DNA from: Peromyscus leucopus
Lineage: Eukaryota > Chordata > Mammalia > Rodentia > Cricetidae
Direction: 5' to 3'
DNA: 64,000 nt
NCBI RefSeq assembly: GCF_004664715.2
Contig: NC_051063.1
Location: 143,495,319 to 143,559,318, forward strand
Positions within the stretch are counted from its first letter, which is position 1, and the number at the start of each line of letters is the position of its first letter. Shown here in pieces: positions 24,869 through 36,060 of this stretch. Made by a program: the position numbers and the translations under genes. The notes under the pieces are model-generated. The model had not been told where the DNA came from. It saw only the letters and a list, made by a program, of their open reading frames with translations, and made no database searches.

Positions 24869-25023
24869 CATCCTCCCACCCCACCAAGCACACTCACCAA
24901 TCTAGCATCATCAGCATCATAACATCATCAGCATCCTCCCACCCCTCCAAATACATTCACCAGTCTGACATCATCAGCATCCTCCCACCTTGCCAAGCAC
25001 ACTCACCAGTCTGACATCATCAT
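24869..25023. repeat. 46-bp minisatellite, three copies
   Basis: Three copies of a 46-bp unit beginning catcctcccacc and ending catcatcag: 24869-24914, 24932-24977 and 24978-25023. A 17-bp partial unit (catcataacatcatcag) lies between copies one and two. Copies two and three differ at only a few sites. The 69-codon frame crossing it simply reads through the repeat. Confidence 0.93.
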
Positions 25024-26189
25024 ACTGTACAACCGAGGACCTTCTTCTTTTGTCATTACCAATAGACTTTTGAGACTCAGCCAATAGCTCATGGTTCATT
25101 ACCCTGGCATCAGTGTCACAGTTCCTGAGAGTTCTATTGCCCATGTAGATGATTACTCTGTGCAGATTCAATCCAATCATTCTGTTGACTTCTGCTCCTG
25201 CTGTAAATCTCATTCTCCACCCAAACTCACACTCTCACTCTTCCCACAACTCACATTGTTCTTCGTTAATACTAGTTACCCCACCTCAATTCTGAACAGG
25301 AATTCTATGACTACCATCTTTTTTGTTTTCCAGTTTACACCCATCTCACCCACTGTACTTATCCTTCAACCACACTAGAAGGGGATCTCTTTCCCTTTTT
25401 CACCTCCTCACAGCTTCGCTTTTCAGACCTCATATTTAAATTTTATGAAGCATCATTGCAATCATTTTATTATTCAACTGTTCTAAATCCATCTTATTAA
25501 AATTATAACTGTTGAAATCTCTCCTAGTTAACGGTACCATTCTTTAAATTTCACGAACATACTTGCACATCTTTACCAAATGATGACATGTTTACCCAAG
25601 CTCTCTGGCAAGGCTGTAACTTTGTGCTCTCTGTTCGGCTAAGTTTTGATACTCTATTCTCTGTCATTCTGAGCCCGTGACTCACAAGCTTCATTATATA
25701 CATGGGCCCCCTAAAGATGCTCTTCAAATGCTGGGTTGTGGTTGGTATCCTTGGGGACCTTTTAGTGATAGGAAGCTGAATGTCTAGAGTCATTCTCAGT
25801 ACTGTTGCTGCAGATTCACCTACCACACATAACAGCACGATGCTAGACTCTGTTTCCTATACCTTTCTTGGGACATCTGCATCCTCTGGTAATACTGAAC
25901 TCATGGCTTGCTACTTCTTTCTCTGAAAAACTAGAAGCAACCACAACTCCAAAACCAATCTATTTATATGCATTATAGCAAGACTCCAATTCTTTCCTTT
26001 CTACAAGTGAGGACCCACGTTTCTAACTGAAGACAGTGTGTGTTCTTTGTCTCTAAGTCCATTCTTATAGTCAATGAAATCGGCTGTCCAAGAATTCTTT
26101 TTCTCCTACATTCAGTTTTCCCTTTTGTTTCATGCCCATGGCTATTCAAGTACACTGTATATGTGCAGTTTTAAAGTAATACTATTGAT
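25024..26189. other. Unassigned sequence
   Basis: Pyrimidine-leaning unique DNA. Frames at 25091-25378 (plus), 24974-25213 (minus) and 25551-25838 (minus) lack recognisable domains. Confidence 0.45.
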
Positions 26190-26345
26190 TATTATAAACC
26201 AGGCATGGTAGCACATGCCCTACAATGCCTGCACTGGGGAGGTGAACACAAGAGAATTAGAAGTTTAAGCCTAGTTAGAATTAAAGGGCAAGTTCAAGTC
26301 AGTTCAGGCTATGTGTTATCTTGTCTAAAAAACAAAACAAGACAA
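26190..26345 (+). mobile_element. Diverged B1 SINE
   Basis: Starts with accaggcatggtagcacatg, passes through actggggaggtgaacacaag and aagtttaagcctag, and ends in cttgtctaaaaaacaaaaca. The order matches B1, with substitutions throughout and a short internal insertion. Confidence 0.75.
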
Positions 26346-26862
26346 AAACCTTAATAATGAATTAATAATATAAAATTTACGATAATAAAATATCAAAATC
26401 TATGTCTAAAATTGAGACCTACAATTATAACCCATTGTTCTGATCTCCTTTCATCAGAATGCCTTGACAGAAGTTTCTGCCTTGTTTGTAATGCTATACC
26501 ACATTCTTTGCTAAACTCAGTCTGAACTCACCCAGATTGGTTTTAGTGAGGTCACTAGTGACCTCTTAAGTGTTAAAAGCAGAGTGAAATTCTCAGTCCT
26601 CATCCTAATTCACTGAAAGGCATCATTTGACACAACTAAAGATTTCATCTTCTTAAAACAGCTGTCAAGTGAACTTGGCTTCCAAAGCATCACACTTTCT
26701 TCTTTGTTATTTGTTCCCAATCCTCTCTCATCTTGATTTCTAAAGGCTGAGATTCTTTTCAGGGTAATCATTTGAACTTCCATATTTTTCTTTTTGAACT
26801 TATTCCTTGTAGAATATAGATTCTCCATAGGAATAATAGACTTTTTTATATTTTCAGCATAT

Positions 26863-26957
26863 ATGTATATACACACATATAGCACCTATATGTATGTATA
26901 TAGCTTATATATACATATACACATACATATATAGTCTATATATAGTATACACACATA
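26863..26957. repeat. TA/CA-rich imperfect simple repeat
   Basis: Interleaved TATA, TATG and CACA motifs (tatgtatata, cacacata, tatatatagtc) over about 95 bp. Confidence 0.85.
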
Positions 26958-27194
26958 ATTCAAACTAAATGATTTTGCAATATTTTCTTATTGACACACA
27001 GAAATTTATTTTATCACACAGATTTATTAAAGGATTCTGAGGAAACCATTTGCAAAACTAAAATTATTCCTTTCAAAGGAAAACAAATTCATATACGTAT
27101 ACACTCATTGATTAATATAACATAAAATAACCCATCTAATTATTCTTGGTGATTAATCAGTTTTTAAAGAGTTCCTTAGTTATATTGTTTGTTT

Positions 27195-27344
27195 TCTTTT
27201 CTTTAAGGGGGCGTGGTCATCTCTATGTCTCCCTGGCTCTCCAAGAACTCGCTATGTAGGCAAGGCTGGCCTTAGACTCTCAGAGCTCCACCCTGCCTCT
27301 GTCTCCTGAGTGCTGGAATTAAAGGGGTCTGCTGCCATTCCCCG
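27195..27344 (-). mobile_element. B1-type SINE, 5' end cut by an LTR
   Basis: Reverse-orientation B1 landmarks: gaactcgctatgtaggc, aaggctggccttagactctc, ctgcctctgtctcctgagtg and ctggaattaaagg. The element stops where the adjacent MaLR LTR begins, so its 5' end appears to have been interrupted by that insertion. Confidence 0.8.
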
Positions 27345-27762
27345 TGCCTTAGTTAGAGTTGCCATTGCTGTGTTGAAATACCCTTACCAAAGTAACTTGG
27401 AGAGGAAAGGGCTTATTTGGCCTATGCTTCCACTTCTCTATTAAGTACTGAAGGAAGTTGGGATAGGAACCCAAACAGGGCACAAACCTGGAGGCAGGAG
27501 GACCTGATGCAGAGGCCATGGAGGCGTGCTACTTAGTGACTTGTTTCCCATGACTTGTGCAGCCTGTTTTCTTAGAGAACTCAGTCCCACCAGCCCTGCG
27601 GTGGGTCTCACACAGAATGGATTGGCCTCTCCCACATCAATCGCTAAGAAAATGTCCTACAGGCTTACCTTCAGCCAACCTTCTAGAGATATTTTCTCAG
27701 TTACTGTTCTCACCACTCAAATAACTATAGCTTGTATCAAGTTGACATAAAACTAGCCAACA
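27345..27762 (-). mobile_element. ORR1/MT-type MaLR solo LTR
   Basis: On the minus strand it starts tgttggctagttttatg and reads through tcaacttgatacaagct, acattttcttagcgattgat and a polyadenylation-side stretch caaataagccctttcct, to an end cta actaaggca. The flanking pentamers are ccccg (27340-27344) and caccg (27763-27767), a near-perfect 5-bp target duplication as expected for ERVL/MaLR insertions. No internal sequence. The overlapping short frames (27441-27635 minus, 27526-27750 plus) are inside this LTR. Confidence 0.8.
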
Positions 27763-28140
27763 CACCGCATAATTATATTGGTGTTAAATAGTATGTCTTA
27801 TGTAAACACATTTTCAGTAGGAGCTTGGTTTTTTTTTTTTTTCCAAAATTTACATTAAATTTCCAACAGAGATAGATTCCTGATGTGCATTCTATGGCTA
27901 CTATCTAAAATCGTTCTCTCTCTAACTGACCCTAAAATTCAAGTTTTGTATTAAAATAAATAAATACTTAAGCCAAACAACACTGTATTAGAACATCTAC
28001 TGATTACCCTCTAGTGATGCATGGACAGAATCTGTACCTTTTGGGTTGTTACTTATTCACTGAATTTATCTAAGGGCCACACATATGAAATGTTTCTTAC
28101 TGTTCCAGTCAACATAAGCTACTTTTCATTACAGATAAAA
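27763..28140. other. Unassigned sequence
   Basis: AT-rich, with a T-run near 27830-27842. No gene or repeat recognised. Confidence 0.45.
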
Positions 28141-28322
28141 AAAAATCCTAGCTGGGCGGTGGTGGCGCACGCCTTTAATCCCAGCACTCGGGAGGCAGAG
28201 CCAGGAGGATCTCTGTGAGTTCGAGGCCAGCCTGGGCTACCAAGTGAGTTCCAGGAAAGGCGCAAAAGCTACGCAGAGAAACTCTGTCTGGAAAAACCAA
28301 AAAAAAAAAAAAAAAATCCTAA
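28141..28322 (+). mobile_element. Young B1 SINE with target duplication
   Basis: Full-length body from gctgggcggtggtggcgcac (28151) to ggaaaaaccaaaaaaaaa. It has the same diagnostic right half (ttccaggaaaggcgcaaa) as the copies at 17.0 and 47.7 kb. The flanks aaaaatccta at 28141-28150 and at the end of the A tail form the target duplication. The neighbouring LTR landed in the downstream copy. Confidence 0.95.
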
Positions 28323-28324
28323 TA

Positions 28325-28660
28325 TGTAGTATGATAGGATAGGTTCAAGGAAATTGGCTCAAACCAGTTGCCAAGGTATACATATAATGTACTTCATTAT
28401 GAGCCAACCTGGAATCTGCTTGAAGGCCTAGCAACAGGCTCTGTCAGAGTTCCTGATCATGCCCAGCCAATGAGGGATGACCACACAATTCCACCCAACT
28501 GCAACACAGACTGGGTGCTGGGAGGAGGGTATATAAGGACTTCGCCTTTATTAAATAAAGTTGTCTGCTGTTTGCCTTCACCTGACTCCTGGTGTCTGAG
28601 CCTTTGATGCCCCCACCTTCTCACCCCTTCCCCAGAGGGAGCCATTAGGATCCACCAACA
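28325..28660 (+). mobile_element. Well-preserved solo LTR, class II ERV type
   Basis: A 336-bp element running TGTAGT...CAACA. It is flanked by an exact 6-bp target duplication ctaata at 28319-28324 and 28661-28666. It contains a TATA box (gtatataagg, about 28528-28537) and, about 25 bp later, AATAAA (28554-28559). A GT/CT-rich U5-like segment follows (ggtgtctgagcctttgatgc). This is the U3-R-U5 order of a functional LTR in the plus orientation. No internal viral sequence flanks it, so it is a solo LTR left by recombination. Family not named. Confidence 0.88.
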
Positions 28661-28699
28661 CTAATAGATAACTTATCTGTGTCCTTCTGTGCTTGTGTT

Positions 28700-28700
<1 letters not shown>

Positions 28701-28733
<33 letters not shown>
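28701..28733. repeat. (TG)n microsatellite
   Basis: About 16 TG units forming the tail of the following minus-strand SINE. Confidence 0.95.
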
Positions 28734-28734
<1 letters not shown>

Positions 28735-29040
28735 TTGGTATACATATCTCTGAAAATGACTCTTGGTGCCAGAGGACAACTGTAAGCACTCTTCCTCATA
28801 AGCTGTCCACCTTCCCTTTTGAGTTTTCGGAGATCCCTTACTTGTCCAGGGCTATTTTCATAGCCTAGACTTGCTGTCCAGCGAGCCCCAGAGCTCTGCC
28901 TGTCTCTGCCTCCCTAGAGATGGGATTGCAGCTGCATGCCACCACACCTGGCTGATGTTAGATGAATTCTGGAGATTGAATTCAAATTCTCATTCTGGCA
29001 AGGGTAGCATTTTTCTGAATGGGCTCTCTTTCCAACCCTG
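28734..29040 (-). mobile_element. B4-like composite SINE
   Basis: Reverse-oriented. The TG tail is followed by gccagaggacaactgtaagc and gctgtccaccttcccttttg. Next comes a B1-like segment (ctgcctgtctctgcctccct, ggattgcagctgcatgccac). An ID-like tRNA head in reverse ends it (tctggagattgaattcaaat, ggctctctttccaaccc). The B1-plus-ID order suggests B4 or a close relative. The exact family is uncertain. Confidence 0.65.
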
Positions 29041-29195
29041 TTTTTATCTATATCCTTTATCTGTTAGGGATTTCAGAAAATTTAACCACATTATTATTTT
29101 CTACCAGATCATGTATGATTCTGTAGTACACACTGTTTCCTGTAGTCTTTCAGGTCTCACACATCTTTCTTGAATCACCTCTTTTCTCTCTGGTT

Positions 29196-29695
29196 AGATG
29201 TTGCCTTAGTCCTACCATAATAAAAATACCAGAGTATCAGTAATTCATAAACAATAGAAAGTTATTTCTCACTCTTCTGGAGGCTAAGAAGTCCAAGATC
29301 ACAGTACCAGAAAGAGTTGTGCCTAGTGAGGACCAGAGTCTGAAAGGGCATTTTGTATTTGTGTGTCTGTGTATATTGGGGGGGGGGGGGAGAGGGGTGT
29401 GCTTGTGCATGTGTGTATGCATGTATCTGTGTGTGTGTGTGTGTGTGTGTGACATCATCAAATGGAGAGAAGGACCACTATGAAAAAAGCAGACAGGCAG
29501 AAAAAAATGACCATTGTGGCTTCACAGGAGAAAGGAGAAGAGCCAGGCAGCTCCCTGAAGCTTCTTTTATGATCCCATTCATGAATAAAGCCATTATTAT
29601 GTAATCACCCCTTCAAACTACACTTCTAACATCATCAACTAGGGCTTCAGAATTCATTTTACAATATTTGGAGAAACACAAACTTCCAAATGACC
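29196..29695 (-). mobile_element. MLT1 MaLR LTR carrying microsatellites
   Basis: Reverse MLT1 phrases: ataataaaaataccagagta, cactcttctggaggctaaga, agtccaagatcacagtacca, gatcccattcatgaataaag and gtaatcaccccttcaaacta. The interior is expanded by a G-run (about 29378-29390) and a TG array (29427-29450). Solo and non-coding. Confidence 0.8.
29378..29450. repeat. G-run and (TG)n inside MLT1
   Basis: About 13 consecutive G, then agaggggtgtgc, then mixed TG/CATG motifs ending in about 12 TG units. Confidence 0.95.
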
Positions 29696-30159
29696 TCTTT
29701 TTCCTTATTACCTTCAATACTGGAGTACATCTTCCTAGTTTCTTTATGTTTTATTATAAACAGACTAAGCATTCACTGACAATTTTATATATATACATAT
29801 GCAAGTAATATAGTTTTTACACAAGTGGAGCTCTTTTTCCATATTTCCATGTTTTGGCTAGTAATTCTTTCCATGGTTGCCAAGGAAAGCATTGGCAGCA
29901 GCATTGGCTCAATTTTTGTAGACTCTTAGGCAAGGTTATACTATAGAAAAAGCTGAAGTGAGAATATACATATCAATAGAAGACCTGCCTTACCTCTGCT
30001 GTCCCTCACTGTCCACCTAGGTCCTTTAGAATTTTCTTCCTCAGTCAGTGGTTTCAAAAGGCATACCTGCCTATTTGTTGCCTGGCATTCATTAAAATAG
30101 TCAGGGAAGGGAGTTGTTGATTGCCCATCTCTTAAGGCTGAGTTTTATTTCTTTCTATT
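29696..30159. other. Unassigned sequence
   Basis: No gene or repeat is recognised. Confidence 0.45.
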
Positions 30160-30260
30160 TTTACAATGTGTATTAATTCTTTAAGAACTTCCTACAATGT
30201 ATTTGATCATACTCACCCCTGTCCCCTCGCAGATCCATCCCCACATCCTACTCATCCACC
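30160..30260 (-). mobile_element. L1 3' UTR fragment
   Basis: The plus strand shows caatgtatttgatcatactc, then acccctgtcccctcgcagat and ccatccccacatcctactca, matching the pyrimidine-rich reverse of a rodent L1 3' UTR end. Short and diverged. Confidence 0.55.
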
Positions 30261-32034
30261 TTTGAGGGTTGTTTCCTGAATAGCTGAAGGACAAAAAGCA
30301 TTATTTATTTATTTTTTTGCCCTTCCTTCTTATTTTGCCAGAAATAGTGAATGAACAAGTATAACATTTAGAGAAGACCCATTAAGTGACATTTCTATGT
30401 TTAGTGTTTTCCCAGTTTTTCTCCCATAAAATTTCCTTTAGAAATACACATTTCTTCATCTGGCCATTTTGTTACTTCAGAAAAATCTATTTATCATAAT
30501 TACTATGGCACATTAGTGCAATCAAGTTCACAGAGGTGAGCCAGCTTGTAGCCTATCTTATGCTCTGTTACTTCATGTTTAACTAAAGGAGGAACAAGTT
30601 GTGTTACCAAGAAGGCCTCCTACTTCTAGTAGGAGGTTAATTTATTATCTGAGAATACATGTGTATAGTGATCGGGAAATTCTTTTTTTCTGAGAAAATA
30701 ATACATATGTTTAAGAAATCAAGATTCCTAGTCTCAGAGCATTAGGATTCTAAGGTTGCCTCTGTGGAGTAAAGAGTATGATTATTGAGGTTGTCTGTAG
30801 AGACCCTGCATGTTCTCTGAACCAGGAAGAACAACACAGCCATAGCTGATCACGGGGATGGTTGTATCTGTACTTCTTCAGAGGTGCCAAAGAAATTTGA
30901 AAACTATGTGTAGAAAAGGAATAAGAAATGTTTGCAAATTTTCCTTCAGGTCATGAGTGTTAGTCATTTGTTAGATTCTAGAAGGGTTGCAACTTTGCTG
31001 AGAATTGCCACCATGTAGAGAATGGGTAGGCAAATACCTTTTACAAGTAGTTAATTAAATTCATCCTGGAGCTGAGAAAGTATTCTGTTACAGAAGAGGT
31101 GGCCTCCCACTGAGGAACAAGGAAAACATTGCCTCAGAAAAGCAGTTGAGGAGTGGAATGAGGATGTTGGACATTCACTGCAAACTAGGTAGACGTGTAC
31201 TCAGTTCAAATACTAAGTTCCCTGGAAGGTCAGGTTACTACGCAAGGATGGTTTAAGGCAAGCAGTGTTTACCTGTTAATTCCCTTTCCGACTGGTACCA
31301 ATATCCACAATTCACAACAGATGTCCAGCTTCTACAGATAAAACAGGGTTATTTCCGTCTAGCCTATGCATATCATCTTAAGAGGACTTAGAATTCCTAA
31401 TAAATTAAGACTGTGAAAATCATTGGCCTATTATACCACTCAAGAAATAATGGCAAAGCTTTTAAAAAATGTAGATGTTCGGTATAAATGAAAATAATCT
31501 ATCAAATAATTTCAAATATTGTCTAATTTAATGACAGTGAGTCCTGGAATCAGATTCCTGCTGGGTTTTGAGATGGGACTTTTAATGTGGTGATTCCATC
31601 TAAACAAGATACCGTTGCATAGTGCCCTAACTCAATGTGAATACAATATTTCTAACAAGAGACTCCTAGAAGGTAAATGCACATGGAAAAGGCAGGGTGG
31701 GGGCATAGAGAGAAAATGCCAGCTGTGGTCAAGGACATGTTTTTTTTTTATTTGTTTTTGTTTTGTTTTTTCAATATTTTACTTTATTTTTATACTTCTT
31801 TACCTTTTACTGAAAATATTTTCTTTTCTCATATGCTCTATCCTTATTATGGTGTCTTCTCCCTCTACTAACCTTTGATCTCAGATTTTCAGGCTCCAGA
31901 ATGCATAGAGAATAAAATTCTGTTGTTTCATCCCCAGTCTCTGCCAGTCCATTAAGGCTGACCAACCTGACTGTAGACTACATGTTTAGGTGGCTGGGAA
32001 GTTACATTCTACTATAAGTCTTTCAGTGGTAGCT
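30261..32034. other. Unassigned sequence, T-rich at right
   Basis: No gene. A hairpin cctcctac-ttcta-gtaggagg lies near 30616-30636. A T-rich tract lies at 31741-31810 and accounts for the Phe-rich frames there. Confidence 0.45.
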
Positions 32035-32530
32035 CTTCTTTTTTTCTTTTTATTTATTCTTCTCTCATAGAATACATCCCAACTAAAACCTCCCCTCCCC
32101 TCTCCACTCCTCCCAATTGCTCACCACTACCTCCCCTCTCCCCCAGATCCTCTGCTTCTTCATTTCCCCTCAGAAAAGAGCAAGACTCCCAGACATATCA
32201 ATGGGACATAGCCACAACAAGATGCAATAAAGCTAGGCACAACCCCCCATATGGAGGCTGGGCAAGCAACCCAGTAGGAGGGAAAGGGCCCCAAGAGCAG
32301 GCAAAAGAGTCAGAGATACCCCTCCTCTCTCTCTCACTGTTAGAAGTCCCACAAAAATCCCAAGCTAAACAACCACATATATGCAGAGTACCTAGGGCAT
32401 ACCCATGTGGTGATTGCCGCTTCAGCTTCTAGAAGACTCTATGAGATCTGCTTACTTGTAGCTTTCGATCTATACAAACAAATGGCAATATAGAGGAGAC
32501 TCAGAAGGGGAAATGACAGGAAAAGTTAGT
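32035..32530 (-). mobile_element. L1 (Lx-type) 3' UTR
   Basis: The 3' end (T-rich, ttatttattcttctctcata) is at the left. It is followed by the reversed G-rich tract (ctcccctctcccccagatcc), then cagaaaagagcaagactccc, aagatgcaataaagctaggc and ggaggctgggcaagcaaccc. These phrases in this order are characteristic of rodent L1 3' UTRs read in reverse. Moderately conserved, no ORF2 body. Confidence 0.8.
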
Positions 32531-34487
32531 TACTCCACACCAGCTTTCTGTGGTATCCTGAAGCTCCTGAGGAAAATTGAGGCCACATGCATGCTGCTCA
32601 CAGTGATTGGTCAACATCCTCTTGTTTGCCTCTTTAAGTTGCCTTTCTGAGGATGTGTCTTCCATGCTCTTGAGGTCTACACTTTATTTTCTGCACGGTT
32701 TTATTCTAGGTCTTTCTTTCCTCATAAAGAATTTCAAGTTTGGATCTAAGTCTATTATTTATTTATTTTTCTCAAATTTTCTATTCATTGATTTTTTTTT
32801 GGCTCTGTCTACTAAGTTCTGCCATATTATACAATCTTATTTGTTTTATTTCTGTGGATTCATTTGGCTCTAGTCATCAGCTGAAATCACACCATATAAT
32901 TAGAGATAATGTTTTTGGTGAAAAGTCTATTTTGTTGTTTTGTGTTTCTTCAACAGGGTCTTGCAATAAAGTCCATGCTGACTCATAATCTTCCTATCTT
33001 AGAGATTACATTCATACATGTGCTAGATCATGCCTGGCTCTCATGCCTGGCTCTGGTACAAAGTTTTAATGAGGTTTCATCATGACTCTTAAAATTATAT
33101 GCTTTGTAGTAGATATTGGGAAAATATATTATTGCTAGTTGCACAACATATCAATAGAATTAAACAACAACAACAGTGTATTCTGACCAGATTGGAGATG
33201 AAATGAAGCAGTTGGAAGATCTGCTAGTCTGCTGAAATCCTCAAGCATGTCCCTCATAATCATGACTTTCACTGATTTAACATAACATGTGTAAGTAAAA
33301 CTGTAACTCATAAGATCTTGGTTTAATGTCACTTTAATGATCCTAGATTAGAATAGTCACAAAGGAAATTTTGAAAAGTGTTGATGTTTTGAAGTAACAA
33401 CCTATTAAGAGACCATGAATATATCAGCAAAAATTCAATGCATAAAATACTACAAAAAATGGAAATAGCTTCTCATTGCAGTAAAAAGAAATTAAAACCA
33501 AAAGACTATTAATAACTAATAATTAGGTGAGTGAGTTAACAGTGGGAAATGATTAACTGCTCAACTTTACTCTTTTGTGTGAAACTTTCAGAAACAAAGT
33601 AGAATCCAATATTGTTGCAGGAAAAGGCGCAGCAAGTATTATCTTGTCCCATGCTTACTTTAAATTTGGGTTTTAGATGTCAAGAAATAGATGGAAAATG
33701 CAGAGTTATGAAGTAAATAATGTGCATCAGAGAATATTTGTTCAAGTGAATAGGTGTGGAGGCTAGAACAAGCCAAAGCCAACATTGGTCTTAGCTAAAG
33801 ATATGGGTCATTTCAAGAACCCTGTCATCTGCTTCAGTATGTGAACACTTTTGCATTAATGATGCTATTCATTACACTTTTCAGCTGCAAGACAATTTAC
33901 AAAGGTATCCTCAGGAGGAAATGATGATATTCATCACACTTCCTAGCCTGTGAATGTTACCTACTGCCAAGGTAAAATCAATATGTTTAAGGATTCTGTG
34001 GATAAAGGCATAGATTTAAGCTTTTATGGGGAAATTCAAACTAAGTACCCAAAGTTCCTAGTGCTTTGATTAATTCTTTGGAGAAGTAAGCTGTCATTTG
34101 TTCTATTGTATGGTTTGTGTTTGCTTTTCTAACAATAAAGAGTATAAAAAGGAGTGCTAGCTTTTCTAAGTGCCATTCCTTACACTCATGTCATGATGGG
34201 GGATATTGAGAAAGCCCAGGAGAAACATATTATCTTCAACATAGTGGCAATCAGGCAGCCATAGCAGCAAAATTACTCTTGAAAGAGAACTTTCCATTGT
34301 GTCTCTCAAGTTTCCTCATAATCCACAGTTACAGTCAAGCACATTTTCTTGTTTTAAACCATATCTATAAAGACTTTTGTGTGAAAAATAGCCATGGACC
34401 ATGGGGAGTCACTCTTCCAAGAGGGAAGAATTTGATGCTCTGAGGTAGAATATATTAGGATGGCATGCAACAATTTCCTTTATATAA
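32531..34487. other. Unassigned sequence
   Basis: About 2 kb with no gene. Around 32940-33050 a weak B1-like pattern (caacagggtcttgcaataaa, agatcatgcctggctc) is visible but too eroded to call. Phe/Leu-rich frames at 32607-32988 come from T-rich DNA. Confidence 0.4.
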
Positions 34488-34965
34488 TGTTAGGGTTTTT
34501 GTGAGGTCAGAGTGTCTCAGCTATAGTCTACCACACCATGTCCACAGGTCCCTGGACAATCTTCAGAGATATTGTGAGCTGATAGGTATTGGTGAAATTA
34601 TTAAGGCCACTCCACGTAGTTAAAAGGGAGAGTAACTTACAAATGAAGGGATAGGTAGGTGGCGGGTTCTGGGAAAGATGCAGCGCAGTCCGAAGTGTTC
34701 TCTGGAGAACTCTCCTCGGTCTGCCTCTAGCGTCCAGGGTCCAAGCAGGAAAAGAGCACTGCGTATTCTCATCTCGGGTCTTCAGGGCCCTCCCTTGGCC
34801 CCGCCTTGTAGGCGTGATAGTTCCCAGAGCCTCAATGCCGGTTGGAACTTCCAGATTGAAGCTGAAATGGCTACCCATTAGAGATAGGAATATGAAATTG
34901 GCACTGCCATTGTGCTGTGAGGAATGTCTTTCTGGAGTACCATGGCTTTTGTCAGAGTTAATCAA
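34488..34965 (-). mobile_element. LTR-like retroelement segment, CpG-bearing
   Basis: The central part (about 34660-34850) is much richer in G+C and CpG than its surroundings (gcagcgcagtccgaag, ctctagcgtccagg, ccccgccttgtaggcgtg). On the minus strand the sequence then passes into a lower-GC end with tttgtaagttactctccc, tacgtggagtggccttaata and a terminal run toward tgttagg in reverse. This resembles a U3-R-U5 order and feels familiar as a rodent LTR. Clean termini and target duplications were not found. The 145-codon minus-strand frame (34528-34965) runs through it but has no protein-like features. Confidence 0.45.
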
Positions 34966-35656
34966 GTTGAGGCATGGCTTTTAATTTGAAAAACACATGA
35001 GTAAAAATCATACATCATTTGTACTTCTTAATAAAGTTCAAAAAGCAACAAAACTATTGGAAACTATTAAAAGAGAGTAGGTAAATAATAACACTGAAAA
35101 ACATAGGCGTATGTTAATCTACACAACCTCCACTTTACTATCTTAAGCTGCAAAGTAATTTAAGTTCTAAAAATTGAGCCCAGTAATACTGAGTGCCTAG
35201 ACATACCTTGATATAGCTTAGAATATAACTCTCCTATACTTTTCACTATCTTCCTTTCATTTTAACATTTTTTATTTGCTCCTGTTTGTTGATAAACTCA
35301 AACTGAGTTTAATCTAGGAATTCAGTTAATTGAAGAATCAGTTAGAACTGATCCTCCAGTTCCAAGACAAAATAAGAAACAAGAAACAAACATAGCAGTG
35401 ATCAGAAATGGGAATAAATAATGCAACATTGACCTAATGGAAAGTGGGAAGGGAGAGAGGGAAAGATTCTATGGGAATATGAGGAAAATATTAAAGGAAA
35501 TAAAATCATATGTACCAATAAGAATAATAAAAACCAATTAGAAGGCACATAATTATTAAAATATATCAAGGTTCTTCATGATTTTTTTCTTTTCTTATCT
35601 TTAATGTTTGAAAATTTTCTGATAGATTTTTAAATGATATTTTTATTTATTATTTT

Positions 35657-35659
<3 letters not shown>
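34966..35659. other. Unassigned AT-rich sequence
   Basis: No gene. The portion 35430-35500 (gtgggaagggagagagggaa) faintly resembles a plus-strand L1 3' UTR but is not called. Confidence 0.4.

Positions 35660-35702
<43 letters not shown>
35660..35702. repeat. (TA)n array
   Basis: About 21 TA units, uninterrupted, inside an AT-rich zone next to an L1 tail. Confidence 0.95.
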
Positions 35703-35707
<5 letters not shown>

Positions 35708-35789
35708 CACCATGTCCACTGCCTTCTCTCTCTCCCTGAGAGTTCTCCTGGGTCTCCTTTATTTTCCCATGCAAAATAGATGTAATCTT

Positions 35790-36060
35790 TTGTTCTTTCC
35801 ATTTTAAAATTTTCTTATTTTTGAAATTAAATTACAATTATAGCACTCTCTCCTTTTCTATCCCCCAGACCCTCCATGTACCTTTTTGCTCACTCTCAAA
35901 TTCATAGCCTCTAACTTTTCTCTTTAATTTTTAATACAAGTATATAAATGCAATCTACTGTCTATATAATGTTACCTGTATTATGAAAATGTCTCAGCAT
36001 GGTTGTCCATATTTCTTTAAAAATTTGTTAATAGTTTTGATTATTTTCATACCAAGCTGT
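35790..36060 (-). mobile_element. L1 3' UTR fragment
   Basis: Reverse L1 phrases: ctctctccttttctatcccc, ctttttgctcactctcaaat, tcatagcctctaacttttct and ctgtctatataatgttacct. Diverged. Confidence 0.65.

Noticed and set aside
24869..25023. CRISPR-like array
   Set aside because: The units are directly adjacent 46-bp tandem copies without unique spacers, in a rodent genome. This is a minisatellite.
34528..34965. 145-codon minus-strand frame as a possible gene
   Set aside because: It coincides with the CpG-bearing LTR-like block. High GC makes stops rare, and no protein family is recognised.
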